Source: Vibrio campbellii CAIM 519 = NBRC 15631 = ATCC 25920 (lineage in GTDB: Bacteria; Pseudomonadota; Gammaproteobacteria; Enterobacterales; Vibrionaceae). From it: 64,000 nucleotides of DNA. Location: NCBI RefSeq assembly GCF_002163755.1, contig NZ_CP015864.1, forward strand, positions 1,364,001-1,428,000, given 5' to 3'. The position numbers and the translations under genes were made by a program. Shown one piece after another: positions 9,187-17,067 of this stretch (its first letter is position 1; each line of letters starts with the position of its first letter). The notes under the pieces were generated by a model that worked only from the letters and a program-made list of their open reading frames with translations, did not search any database and was not told where the DNA came from.

Positions 9187-9229
9187 ATGACAGATTAATG
9201 GCAATCAAGTTCCCTATTTAATCTGTCAT
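9187..9229. repeat. Perfect 12-base inverted repeat
   Basis: ATGACAGATTAA at 9187-9198 is mirrored exactly by TTAATCTGTCAT at 9218-9229, with 19 bases between. No T-run follows in either direction. It lies downstream of the AraC gene and could be an operator for a dimer, an RNA stem or a dispersed repeat. The rest of the 8726-9338 gap, apart from the small-ORF features, shows nothing I recognise. Confidence 0.6.
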
Positions 9230-9338
9230 TGAATCTTAATAATGATTCTTCAACAACCTAGCAAATAATATACAAGTTGCACATGAATTCTCACTCAACA
9301 TCAAAAAGAGGGCACACCTACCAAAACTAAGCAAGAGG

Positions 9339-10205
9339 CTAGGGCTGAATGCGTTGCTGGTAATGTTGTCGGTAATCTCGCGGGGTAAGCCCTTTGTAAG
9401 TTTTGAAATGGCGATTAAATAAAGCTTGATTCCGATACCCTACTCGCTCAAACACAATCCCGATCGGTAACTCAGTCGATTGCAGCAATTCCGCAGCGTG
9501 ATTAATACGCAGCTTCATCAAGCGCTGGCTAAAAGGTTCTTTAAAGTGCTTTTGAAATAATCGAGTCACGGCACTTTCACTGAGCGATAAATCGTTCGCT
9601 AAGTCGGCAAGGGTTATTTTATGAGCAAAGTGCTGCTCAAGATACGTATTGACCTTAGCAACCCGCTCTCTTTCTTGTTGCTCATGTTCACTCAGCGAGA
9701 GGTAAGAATGCGTCATCAGTGTTTTTGCGGCTTCATCATGGGCAAGCAAAGAAAGAACGTGAATAAAACGGGCAAGCTGTTCCATTGCAGGGACTTTCAT
9801 CAGCTCATGCATCAAGTCCACCACTTGTTGGGCCGTTCCCTTAGAAAAGACCACACCTTTATTGGCCGCTTTTAATAACGGGTCCAGTTTACGTAGCTCC
9901 GTGCAATAAAACATGAGATTGGAAATCCACTCACGCTTAAACCAAACCACGTGTGTCTCACAATTGTCTTTCGAAGACGTAGAGCAAAAAGAATGCGGAA
10001 CGCCAGGGGCAATCAACAACATCTGATTATGTTCGATATCCATCTCGAAATGGCCGACATTTAACACTCCCTTAAAATGACGATGAATAACCAACTCATA
10101 CACATCATCATGAAAGTGTAAATCAGACTGCTTTGTTGACTCATCAATTCGACGATAGCGCCAAGAAAAGCCTGGTCTCTGAGGTATTTTTTCAATGTAC
10201 GCCAT
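9339..10205 (-). CDS. AraC-family transcriptional regulator with cupin sensor domain
   Basis: 288-residue regulator. The N-terminal half is an AraC-type cupin that begins near HFHDDVYELVIH and contains the typical IAPGVPHSF turn. The C-terminal ~100 residues hold the two helix-turn-helix units, ITLADLANDLSLSESAVTRLFQKHF and the signature ending FNRHFKTYKGLTPRDYR. Such proteins usually sense a sugar or other small molecule. No catabolic or transport genes are next to it, so its ligand cannot be inferred. A palindrome at 10278-10298 in its upstream region may be its own operator. Confidence 0.87.
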   Translation of the reverse strand: MAYIEKIPQRPGFSWRYRRIDESTKQSDLHFHDDVYELVIHRHFKGVLNVGHFEMDIEHNQMLLIAPGVPHSFCSTSSKDNCETHVVWFKREWISNLMFYCTELRKLDPLLKAANKGVVFSKGTAQQVVDLMHELMKVPAMEQLARFIHVLSLLAHDEAAKTLMTHSYLSLSEHEQQERERVAKVNTYLEQHFAHKITLADLANDLSLSESAVTRLFQKHFKEPFSQRLMKLRINHAAELLQSTELPIGIVFERVGYRNQALFNRHFKTYKGLTPRDYRQHYQQRIQP

Positions 10206-10277
10206 TCATCACCCTGCTAGATAATATTGCTCTACGCGTAAATAGTATCAGTAATACAGGTCGATTCTTCATTACGC

Positions 10278-10298
10278 CTCAATAGTATTGATATTGAG
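10278..10298. promoter_or_regulatory. Palindrome between the AraC gene and the 81-codon ORF
   Basis: CTCAATA-N7-TATTGAG, perfect seven-base arms, in the 167-base divergent intergenic region. Position suggests an operator for the AraC protein; this is inference. Confidence 0.4.
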
Positions 10299-10372
10299 CG
10301 GCATACTATCAACTTGGCCTCACTTCGATCCTTATTCTTGCCTCGTAAAGACAAGCTAATTAAGGAGCAGCT

Positions 10373-10618
10373 ATGAGTAATTTAAAAACCAAACTACGAC
10401 AAATCATGCGAAAAACTCGCGATGAGTGGGCCATGTTTGCAGTAAAAGAGATGGGGATATCATCTGAAACTGTCGCTAAATCTTATGGCTACCGTTCGAG
10501 TTGTGATCTTGAGCAAACTCTTAAACAAGGCGAAAAAGACGCCAATTCGTACATTGGCTCGGAGTCTTGTGCGAGATCTCTCACAAGCGATGTAAGTAAA
10601 ACGACCATTTTTGACTAA
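10373..10618 (+). CDS. Hypothetical protein, 81 residues
   Basis: Preceded by a good Shine-Dalgarno AAGGAG 6 bases before ATG. The first half is basic and probably helical (KTKLRQIMRKTRDEWAMFAV) and a possible helix-turn-helix-like stretch follows (GISSETVAKSYGYRS). The second half is Ser/Asp-rich with two cysteines. No membrane or signal segment is seen. I do not recognise the family. The last 50 bases overlap a VarA/UvrY-like palindrome that probably controls the downstream csrB gene, so part of this DNA is under selection for another reason and coding status is less certain. Confidence 0.55.
   Translation: MSNLKTKLRQIMRKTRDEWAMFAVKEMGISSETVAKSYGYRSSCDLEQTLKQGEKDANSYIGSESCARSLTSDVSKTTIFD
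10568..10585. promoter_or_regulatory. Candidate VarA (UvrY/GacA) binding site upstream of csrB
   Basis: TGTGCGAGATCTCTCACA closely follows the 18-base GacA/UvrY palindrome TGTAAGAGATCTCTTACA known upstream of csrB-type genes. It lies about 170-180 bases before the predicted csrB start, a normal distance. Confidence 0.75.
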
Positions 10619-10710
10619 GAACAAATCGAACAACTAACCTAAGCATATGAAAAATAATAACTATCCTTTTTTAAGCAATATTCACTGCCAAAGTTTTTTT
10701 ATCTAGCTGA

Positions 10711-10739
10711 TTGAGAGTAATCAGCAAAACAACAATACT
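10711..10739 (+). promoter_or_regulatory. Promoter of the CsrB-type RNA
   Basis: -35 TTGAGA (10711-10716) and -10 AATACT (10734-10739) are 17 bases apart, placing transcription start near 10746. Confidence 0.6.
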
Positions 10740-10745
10740 AAATGT

Positions 10746-11047
10746 GTTGACAGGAAGTTGGCGGGAACAGGAAAAAAGCCTAAAGGATTGGGTATCTTCA
10801 GGATGAAGATTTGGTAGCTTAGGATGAGTTATCAGCAAGGATGTAGTTAAACTCTAGGACAGAGTTCGCCCGTCAGGACGATAGGCAAGAATGGACACCG
10901 CTAGGAAGGCGATGAACAAGGAACTCGGTTAAAGGATTTAGCCACAATCAAGGATAGATGCAGGGAGCACCTATTAGTAGCCGGATTGCTGCGAAAAAGA
11001 ATAAGCCCCGTCTGGGAAACCAGGCGGGGTTTTATTTTGCCTGTCAT
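10746..11047 (+). ncRNA. csrB: CsrB-family regulatory RNA (sequesters CsrA)
   Basis: About 300 nucleotides without a credible ORF, with roughly 17 GGA motifs, many as AGGA or GGGA in predicted loops (for example CAGGA, AAGGAT, TTAGGATGA, CTAGGAC). It starts with TGTTGACAGGAAG, resembling the GTCGACAGGGAG start of E. coli CsrB, and ends in a strong GC-rich terminator. This is the known architecture of RNAs that titrate the translational regulator CsrA. Vibrios carry three or four such copies controlled by VarS/VarA; a matching VarA-like palindrome is upstream. Which Vibrio paralogue this is cannot be told from the window. The start is predicted, accurate to a few bases. Confidence 0.88.
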
Positions 11048-11048
11048 T
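11005..11048 (+). terminator. Terminator of csrB
   Basis: GCCCCGTCTGG-GAAA-CCAGGCGGGG stem with a GNRA-type loop followed by TTTTATTTT. Confidence 0.92.
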
Positions 11049-11118
11049 TATCTGCCACTCTGCGTTCTGCTATGCATCATGCTATTATTTCAGCAATTTT
11101 TCTAGCAAACGACGTCCT

Positions 11119-12021
11119 ATGCTGAATCCTGTTTGGTTACATACATTCAAAACTCTTGTCGAAGTCGGTCACTTTACTCAGACGGCAGAAAAGCTCTACA
11201 TGACCCAGCCCGGTGTCAGTCAGCACATAAAAAAGCTTGAGCAAGCTTGTCAGCACCCATTGATTAAACGCGAGAACAAAAGCTTCGAGCTCACTGAACA
11301 AGGCCGCATGGTGTATACCTACGCGCTAGAACTTGAAGAAAAAGAGAAAAGCCTACTTGAAGACTTAAGCTTTGATGACCTACACGCAGGATACTGCAAA
11401 CTCGCCTGTTCTGGCGCACTTGCTTTGATGCTGTTTGATCCGCTACTTGAAAAGCAAAAACGACATAAAGGCTTATCGATTCACCTAGAAGCAGCCCCTA
11501 ACCAATCTATTCTTAATGGGGTTGCAGAAGGGCGAATTGATTTGGGCATCGTGACTTACTCACCGAATAAAAGCGTGTTCCAAAGCGAGCAAATTGGGCG
11601 AGAGACATTATGTTTGATCTTGCCTAAATCCTACCAAGGAAAAACCCTCACACCGGAACTACTTAAAAACTGTGGTGTGATTGGACACCCAGACGCCGAA
11701 CATTACATGACGCTCTTTTTCGATCAATGCGCAGAACCCTCATTAAAAGAGGTCAAAGTCAGTGACATGCCACTCTCAGGATATGTGAACCAGTTAAGCC
11801 AGATCTTATTGCCAGTGAGCAAAGGACTCGGCTTTACCGTTTTACCGCGCAGTGCGGTGGAGAGCTTTTCGTTAAGAGAAGAGTTGTATGTCGCCGAGTT
11901 AAAACAACCGGTGTATGAAGATTTATTTTTGGTGAGAAAACGCAGCCGCACATTGCCACTGCGCTACCAAACCATCAAACAGGTCTTATTGAATGTGATC
12001 GGTACTGCTGTTCATCAATGA
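11119..12021 (+). CDS. LysR-family transcriptional regulator
   Basis: 300 residues with the classic LysR N-terminal winged helix (residues 4-63: FKTLVEVGHFTQTAEKLYMT then QPGVSQHIKKLE) and a C-terminal periplasmic-binding-like effector domain. It starts 71 bases after the csrB terminator and is a separate unit. Its last 36 bases overlap the convergent DUF5329 gene. No metabolic neighbour gives a clue to the ligand. Confidence 0.87.
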   Translation: MLNPVWLHTFKTLVEVGHFTQTAEKLYMTQPGVSQHIKKLEQACQHPLIKRENKSFELTEQGRMVYTYALELEEKEKSLLEDLSFDDLHAGYCKLACSGALALMLFDPLLEKQKRHKGLSIHLEAAPNQSILNGVAEGRIDLGIVTYSPNKSVFQSEQIGRETLCLILPKSYQGKTLTPELLKNCGVIGHPDAEHYMTLFFDQCAEPSLKEVKVSDMPLSGYVNQLSQILLPVSKGLGFTVLPRSAVESFSLREELYVAELKQPVYEDLFLVRKRSRTLPLRYQTIKQVLLNVIGTAVHQ

Positions 12022-12336
12022 TGTCAGCCATTCTTCACTAGTAATACGCTTATCTTGGCAATCCACCCAATATGGCTTGCCAGATAACCAACTCTTTGAC
12101 GCCACCTCTTTTATAAACACATCCACAGAATCAACGTCATCTTTGGCATAATCCCATTTGTTGCGCATGTGTTCTGCCGCCTCGCGATTGGTATACGCCT
12201 TGCAGTTACGGATAAAGGTGCAAGAGGATTGCTCAACTCGTTTTATCAACGTCGAGATATCTTCCTCTAACTCTGCTAATGCAAAGGTAGGCAGAATACT
12301 TAATGTAAGTAGCAACGACCACTTTGCTTTCATCAT
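11986..12336 (-). CDS. DUF5329 periplasmic protein
   Basis: 116-residue protein with a cleavable signal (MMKAKWSLLLTLSILPTFALA). The mature part has the DUF5329 pattern: CTFIRNCKAYTNREAAEHMR, then WDYAKDDVDSVDVFI and a Trp-Leu-rich end after SGKPYWVDC. Four cysteines, two in CTFIRNC, may form disulfides. The ATG at 12336 is preferred over the upstream in-frame start at 12360 because AAGGAT lies 8 bases before it and the signal peptide then begins cleanly. It is convergent with, and overlaps, the LysR gene. Function of the family is unknown. Confidence 0.8.
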   Translation of the reverse strand: MMKAKWSLLLTLSILPTFALAELEEDISTLIKRVEQSSCTFIRNCKAYTNREAAEHMRNKWDYAKDDVDSVDVFIKEVASKSWLSGKPYWVDCQDKRITSEEWLTSLMNSSTDHIQ

Positions 12337-12429
12337 AGCTTTATCCTTATCCCTGACCACGTAACTACTACCAAGTAACTTCTAATAAGTGGCTTAACTA
12401 TTCAACTGTTTGGCTGTTTAGCTCGGCAA

Positions 12430-13482
12430 TTATTGCCACCACGCCTTAACTGGCTGAGGCTCAGCAAGCGCCAAACGTTGCCCAATCTCAGGGCTAACTA
12501 AAGTCACACCACGTTCTTCACTGATGTCTAACGCACGTTGCATTGGTTCATTCCAATCGTGCATTGACAAATCAAATGTACTGTTATGAATTGGCATCAT
12601 CACTTTACCCTGCACATCAATGTGTGCCTGGACACTCTGCTCCGGGAACATGTGAATATCTGACCAAAGGTCATTGTATGCGCCCGTTTCAATCATTGTG
12701 AAATCGAATGGACCGTACCTTTCACCAATCTCTTTAAAGCCATTGAAGTAACCTGAATCACCGCTAAAGAACACTTTATTTTGCTGTGCGTTGATAACCC
12801 AACTGCCCCACAGCGTCGTATCGCGGTCTGTCAAACCTCGACCAGAGAAGTGCTGAGTCGGAGTCAGTGTATATTCAATACCGTCGACAGAATGTGACTC
12901 CCACCAATCTAGCTCGACCACTCTTTCCTTAGGCACGCCCCAGTTCACCAGTAATTGCCCCACTTTCAAAGGCACCAAGAAAGTTCCAACCTTGTCACCA
13001 AGCTCTTTAATCGAGGCTTTATCTAGATGGTCGTAATGGTCATGGCTGATCACCACGACATCGATACTTGGCAAATCTTGCAAAGTGATTGGTGTTTGGT
13101 GGAAACGCTTTGGTCCTGCCCATTGGACAGGAGATGCTCGGTCACTAAAGACAGGATCGGTCATCACCAACTTACCATCAAGCTTCATCAACACGCTCGA
13201 ATGACCAAGACGGTATATGACGTCATCTTGTTCTTCTAGTAGTTGTGTCGCAGTCATCGCATTCACTGGAATTTCAATTGTTGGGGTTGGATTCGCACGC
13301 TCAGTTGTGAAATAAGCTTTCATGATACCGAACATATCGCCCAAACTGCTTTTGTATTCCAACTCGGTGTTTGCAAATTTGTCCGGGTATGTTGGCGCTT
13401 TTTCAGTATCAACATTAGAACAAGAAATCATTGATGTACCCATCGCGAACGCTCCTACTGTGGCTAGCAAAGTTTTTTTCAT
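12430..13482 (-). CDS. Metallo-beta-lactamase-fold hydrolase, lipoprotein (NAPE-PLD/RomA-like)
   Basis: 350 residues. A lipoprotein signal ends in the lipobox MISC at residues 18-21, so it should be membrane-anchored facing the periplasm. The catalytic domain belongs to the COG2220 class related to NAPE-hydrolysing phospholipase D and the outer-membrane protein RomA: HSSVLMKLDGKLVMTDPVF, then the zinc motif HDHYDHLD, FSGDSGY and a final PIHNSTFD histidine. Likely a phospholipid or lactone hydrolase; the substrate is not shown by the sequence. It diverges from a TetR gene, with palindromes between them, so the TetR protein probably represses it. Confidence 0.82.
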   Translation of the reverse strand: MKKTLLATVGAFAMGTSMISCSNVDTEKAPTYPDKFANTELEYKSSLGDMFGIMKAYFTTERANPTPTIEIPVNAMTATQLLEEQDDVIYRLGHSSVLMKLDGKLVMTDPVFSDRASPVQWAGPKRFHQTPITLQDLPSIDVVVISHDHYDHLDKASIKELGDKVGTFLVPLKVGQLLVNWGVPKERVVELDWWESHSVDGIEYTLTPTQHFSGRGLTDRDTTLWGSWVINAQQNKVFFSGDSGYFNGFKEIGERYGPFDFTMIETGAYNDLWSDIHMFPEQSVQAHIDVQGKVMMPIHNSTFDLSMHDWNEPMQRALDISEERGVTLVSPEIGQRLALAEPQPVKAWWQ

Positions 13483-13503
13483 AAAAAGTAAACCCGAACA
13501 AAA

Positions 13504-13526
13504 GTAAACTACACGGTGCAGTTTAC
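13504..13526. promoter_or_regulatory. TetR-type operator candidate
   Basis: GTAAACTACACGGTGCAGTTTAC is a near-perfect 23-base palindrome (arms GTAAACT/AGTTTAC with CAC/GTG inside) between the divergent hydrolase and TetR genes. Further AGTAAAC copies lie at about 13487 and 13542; the latter, GTAAACTACTTAGTGTAA, looks like a weaker second site. Confidence 0.7.
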
Positions 13527-13598
13527 ATTCAAATTATCAAAAGTAAACTACTTAGTGTAAAATAGATCCAGAAATGATCTTCCTAACTTAACAAGTTT

Positions 13599-14213
13599 AT
13601 GAATGTAAAAAGAAAAAGTCGTAGCGAGACCAAAAGAGAAGCGATTCTATGCGCGGCGAAACAAGCGTTTCAAGAATTTGGGGTGCAAAACACCAGCATG
13701 GATAAGCTGTCTTCAATCGCTCAAGTATCAAAGCGAACCGTCTATAATCACTTCCCTTCTAAAGAGGCGATCGTGACCGAGTTGCTGACGGAGCTTTGGC
13801 GCTCATCAATGATGGACAGCGATATTGAACGTTTACCCACACTGCCGCTGAAACAGCAATTGATTGAATTGCTCTACAGTGAGATCGTCGTCGTAACGGA
13901 ACCTAACTACATTGAATTAGCAAAAGTCGCGTTTGGACACTTTTTGTTTAAGCCGGAAGATCTCAAAGAACAAGCTGAACGCATGTCAAAACAAGAAACC
14001 GCGTTACATCGTTGGCTCACCGAACATGCCCAAAACGGTGCGCTTAAGATCGAAGATGTGGGTGTGGCAAGCATTCAGCTACATAACTTACTTAAAGGCA
14101 GTGCATTCTGGCCACAGTTAATGGGGATGCGTGCTTCTTTAACAGAGGAAGAGTCCAGAGCGCTAGCCACCCAAACGGCTGTACTCTTCTTAAGTCACTA
14201 TAAAAACAACTAA
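13599..14213 (+). CDS. TetR-family transcriptional repressor
   Basis: 204 residues. An N-terminal TetR helix-turn-helix (about 10-56: REAILCAAKQAFQEFGVQNT, then QVSKRTVYNHFPSKEAI) precedes an all-helical ligand domain of the AefR/TetR_C type. It diverges from the metallo-hydrolase lipoprotein gene at 12430-13482, with shared operator-like palindromes in the 116-base gap, the usual layout for autorepression and control of the neighbour. The start has no strong Shine-Dalgarno. A terminator follows directly. Confidence 0.87.
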   Translation: MNVKRKSRSETKREAILCAAKQAFQEFGVQNTSMDKLSSIAQVSKRTVYNHFPSKEAIVTELLTELWRSSMMDSDIERLPTLPLKQQLIELLYSEIVVVTEPNYIELAKVAFGHFLFKPEDLKEQAERMSKQETALHRWLTEHAQNGALKIEDVGVASIQLHNLLKGSAFWPQLMGMRASLTEEESRALATQTAVLFLSHYKNN

Positions 14214-14216
14214 AGT

Positions 14217-14242
14217 AAAGCGGTCAAATAGCCGCTTTTTTT
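14217..14242 (+). terminator. Terminator of the TetR gene
   Basis: AAAGCGG / CCGCTTT stem with an eight-base loop and a run of seven T. Confidence 0.88.
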
Positions 14243-14536
14243 AGTTTTCTCACATCGAAAAATGATGAATTTTTGGCTCAATTTTCTTTTTCTCACCCTT
14301 GACAGGCGCACGCAATAAGGCGTGAGAGTTCAATAAATTATTTTTGTTGTGTCGATGATATTTTTTCGTTTTCATATAGTGAGAAAACGCCCTAAGGTGC
14401 GCACCTCTGACGACGTGGTTGTCCAACCACAATTCTAAATCGTTGAAGCGAGTGGATGCTGTCACATCAATTAAACCCACTCACTATACTCTATGTTTAT
14501 ATTTTTAATTTGGTACTGACTTACTAAGGAATTGCC
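14243..14536 (+). other. rimK upstream region with two palindromes
   Basis: About 290 bases without a convincing gene. It contains GGTGCGCACC (14396-14405) and a perfect hairpin GTGGTTG-TC-CAACCAC (14415-14430), then a TATACT that could be the -10 of rimK at about 14485. A minus-strand frame of 76 codons crosses it but starts with GTG without a ribosome site. Confidence 0.4.
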
Positions 14537-15442
14537 ATGCGTATTGCTATTCTTTCTCGTAATGAGAATCTATATTCAACCATGCGCCTAAAGCAGGCGG
14601 GTGAAGAACGCGGACATCAAGTTGATGTTATCGATACTCTGCACTGTTATATGGATATTACGAGTAACAACCCTAAGATTCGTTACAAGGGTGAAGAATT
14701 GCCAAAGTATGACGCGGTTATTCCACGCATCGGTGCATCTATCACTTTCTACGGTACAGCGGTTGTACGTCAATTTGAAATGATGGGCACATTCTGTGTA
14801 AACGAGTCAGTAGCAATCAGCCGCTCTCGTGACAAGCTACGCTCTATGCAGCTGCTATCGCGCAAAGGCATTGGTCTACCTCGCACAGGTTTTGCTCACC
14901 ATCCTGACAACATTCAGGACGTGATCAAAAACGTTGGCGGTGCACCTTTGGTTATCAAGCTACTTGAAGGTACTCAAGGTATCGGCGTTGTACTTGCTGA
15001 AACAACAAAAGCGGCAGAAAGCGTAATCGAAGCATTCATGGGTCTAAAAGCGAACATCATGGTGCAAGAGTTCATTGAAGAAGCAAATGGTGCTGATATC
15101 CGCTGCTTCGTTGTAGGTAACAAAGTTATCGCAGCAATGAAGCGTCAAGCTAAAGAAGGTGAGTTCCGTTCTAACCTTCACCGTGGTGGTTCTGCTGAGC
15201 TAGTAAAACTAACCAAAGAAGAGCGCGCAACCGCGATCAACGCAGCAAAAGTCATGGGGCTAAACCTATGTGGTGTTGATATTCTTCAATCGAAAAACGG
15301 CCCTGTTGTGATGGAAGTGAACTCTTCTCCAGGTCTTGAAGGCATCGAAACTGCAACAGAAAAAGACGTTGCAGGCATGATCTTCGACTTCATCGAGAAG
15401 AACGCAAAACCAAACGCTAACCGTACACGCGGTAAAGGCTGA
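14537..15442 (+). CDS. rimK: Alpha-L-glutamate ligase RimK
   Basis: ATP-grasp ligase of 301 residues that adds glutamates to the C-terminus of ribosomal protein S6 and can make poly-alpha-glutamate. Near full identity to family landmarks: MRIAILSRNENLYST, the ATP-grasp GTQGIGVVLAET, the metal-binding DIRCFVVGNKVIAAM and the final VMEVNSSPGLEGIE. A good Shine-Dalgarno (AAGGAA) precedes the ATG. It is followed after 63 bases by a gene for a retropepsin-like protein that commonly accompanies rimK, so the two probably act in one modification system. Confidence 0.96.
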   Translation: MRIAILSRNENLYSTMRLKQAGEERGHQVDVIDTLHCYMDITSNNPKIRYKGEELPKYDAVIPRIGASITFYGTAVVRQFEMMGTFCVNESVAISRSRDKLRSMQLLSRKGIGLPRTGFAHHPDNIQDVIKNVGGAPLVIKLLEGTQGIGVVLAETTKAAESVIEAFMGLKANIMVQEFIEEANGADIRCFVVGNKVIAAMKRQAKEGEFRSNLHRGGSAELVKLTKEERATAINAAKVMGLNLCGVDILQSKNGPVVMEVNSSPGLEGIETATEKDVAGMIFDFIEKNAKPNANRTRGKG

Positions 15443-15505
15443 TAATTGTTTGAGTGAGAGCCTATAAACCGGGCTCTCTTTATCACTCATCGCTAGGATG
15501 ACACT

Positions 15506-15934
15506 ATGAATCAGAAAATGATCATTGGGAACGCCGAAGCAATTTGCTTACCTGAGTTAGGGATTACTCATCTTGAAGCGCGTATTGATACAGGCGCACA
15601 GACTTCTTCTCTGCACGTAGATAACCTAGAGTGCACAGAGCAAGACGGTCAGTCATACGTAGAATTCGATCTACACCCAGATGTTTACCACTTAGAACAA
15701 GTGGTTCGCTGTAAAGCTCCACTGAAGGCGAACCGCAAAGTGAAATCATCAAACGGAACGTTCGAGCACCGCTGCGTGATCACGACAATGCTACGCATGG
15801 GCGACCAAGAGTGGCCTATCGACATCACGCTGACTAACCGTGAAAAGATGACCTACATGATGTTGCTAGGTCGTCAGGGTATGGCAGACAAAGTTCTGGT
15901 AGACCCGAGCCAATCTCACTTATTGGCTCCATAA
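15506..15934 (+). CDS. RimK-associated retropepsin-like protease ("ATP-dependent zinc protease" family)
   Basis: 142-residue protein of the PF05618 family, formerly called ATP-dependent zinc protease and now regarded as retropepsin-like. The aspartic-protease signature DTGAQTSS is at about residues 28-35 and the later LLGRQ matches the family end. A single-lobed aspartyl protease would work as a dimer. In related bacteria such a protein sits beside RimK and may trim the glutamate tails; that role is inferred from context. No signal peptide, so cytoplasmic. Confidence 0.85.
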   Translation: MNQKMIIGNAEAICLPELGITHLEARIDTGAQTSSLHVDNLECTEQDGQSYVEFDLHPDVYHLEQVVRCKAPLKANRKVKSSNGTFEHRCVITTMLRMGDQEWPIDITLTNREKMTYMMLLGRQGMADKVLVDPSQSHLLAP

Positions 15935-15993
15935 TTCCCGTAGCTTCAGATGAGCGAACTCCGTGGTCGCTCATCTGGCTCTTAAATACTATT

Positions 15994-16779
15994 CTAACTG
16001 CCCTTCTCCTGTTTATCGTTCTTTCTTCTCAGTACAGATCGCATTAATCCTTTCAGTTTTATCTTCGTCACTCGCCAGTGCGTAATGGGTCTAACCGGTG
16101 CGGTATTGATGATGTGTTGATACGCGTCTTCATCAAACTCAACTTCACCACCATGTGCGGCCAATAAACAACTCGGATTCATCTCAAAAACGCGCTTTAA
16201 CGAACGGCGATATTGGTTGGGATGAAAAATAGGAAACGGCGCAACCAAATGGCTTTTTACCTGCACCATCAAATCCGCGACATAAAGCACATCTTGCTCA
16301 GCATGATAAACCGATAAATCTCTATCAGTATGCCCCGGTGTTTCCAATATCTGCCAATCAGTAAAACCGGGAATCACCTCTCCATCCACCAGCTCGATAT
16401 CCGGTCTTAGTTTTCGTGAATACCAAAGGTTACACTTAGGTTTGCGCATTCGGTTCGCCATCCAACGCGCCAAAATCAAATCCGTAAGATGCATCAACCA
16501 ACCATCTAAACCACCATACCAGTGCGTTTCTCGCTTTGCTGCCAGAAGCTGACAACCAGTGAGATCTCGTAACTTGTGCGCTGCACCAGCGTGGTCTGGG
16601 TGCATGTGGGTAACGACGACCAGTTTTAGGTCAGTGAACGGTCGATTGAGCTGATGCTCGATAAAATCTTTAAGATGAGGGATATCCGCTCGACTGGCGC
16701 CATCAAGCAGCATTAATTTGTCTGGGTACTCGGCAAGATACATGGTTTGGATGTATCCCTGAATTCTGTGCAGCTGCAA
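15994..16779 (-). CDS. Metallo-beta-lactamase-fold hydrolase (glyoxalase II-like)
   Basis: 261-residue cytoplasmic protein with the zinc-binding motif HMHPDHAG, a second His in ETPGHTDRD, an Asp in ADLM and a last His in AAHGGE. This set is typical of glyoxalase-II-like MBL proteins. The middle has an insertion rich in Trp and Arg and the C-terminus is a basic tail (VLRRKNDKQEKGS). No signal peptide. Substrate unknown. It converges with the rimK pair and stands as a single gene. Confidence 0.82.
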   Translation of the reverse strand: MQLHRIQGYIQTMYLAEYPDKLMLLDGASRADIPHLKDFIEHQLNRPFTDLKLVVVTHMHPDHAGAAHKLRDLTGCQLLAAKRETHWYGGLDGWLMHLTDLILARWMANRMRKPKCNLWYSRKLRPDIELVDGEVIPGFTDWQILETPGHTDRDLSVYHAEQDVLYVADLMVQVKSHLVAPFPIFHPNQYRRSLKRVFEMNPSCLLAAHGGEVEFDEDAYQHIINTAPVRPITHWRVTKIKLKGLMRSVLRRKNDKQEKGS

Positions 16780-16993
16780 AACATGTCCTTGTTTTGTTGA
16801 GTCTTTATTCTTATTTCTTATCGACCAAATCCTTACTGGTCAGACCAACTATAACAGTAGAGTGGACACTCTGTTAAATAAATGTTTACACCGCAGTTCG
16901 ACAATAATTACTAATCGAAAGAACAAATTTTAATCATTAGACTCTGGTTGAGTTTTATCCGTTAATGCGTGCACACGGAGTTCGTGTCAGGGT

Positions 16994-17025
16994 ATGAGGT
17001 TAGCGCCTCATGATTTGCTTTTTTG
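16994..17025 (+). terminator. Terminator-like hairpin in the speA leader
   Basis: ATGAGG / CCTCAT stem followed by GATTTGC and six T, preceded at 16973-16987 by another small hairpin (ACACG/CGTGT). No gene ends just upstream on this strand, so it may attenuate the speAB transcript. Confidence 0.45.
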
Positions 17026-17067
17026 TATTTTCTCCTCTGCTTCCTATGAGGGCTTAAATACATTTTT

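Noticed and set aside
14250..14480. Minus-strand frame of 76 codons upstream of rimK
   Set aside because: Starts with GTG without a ribosome site, contains the palindromes and reads into the TetR terminator region; composition is not protein-like.
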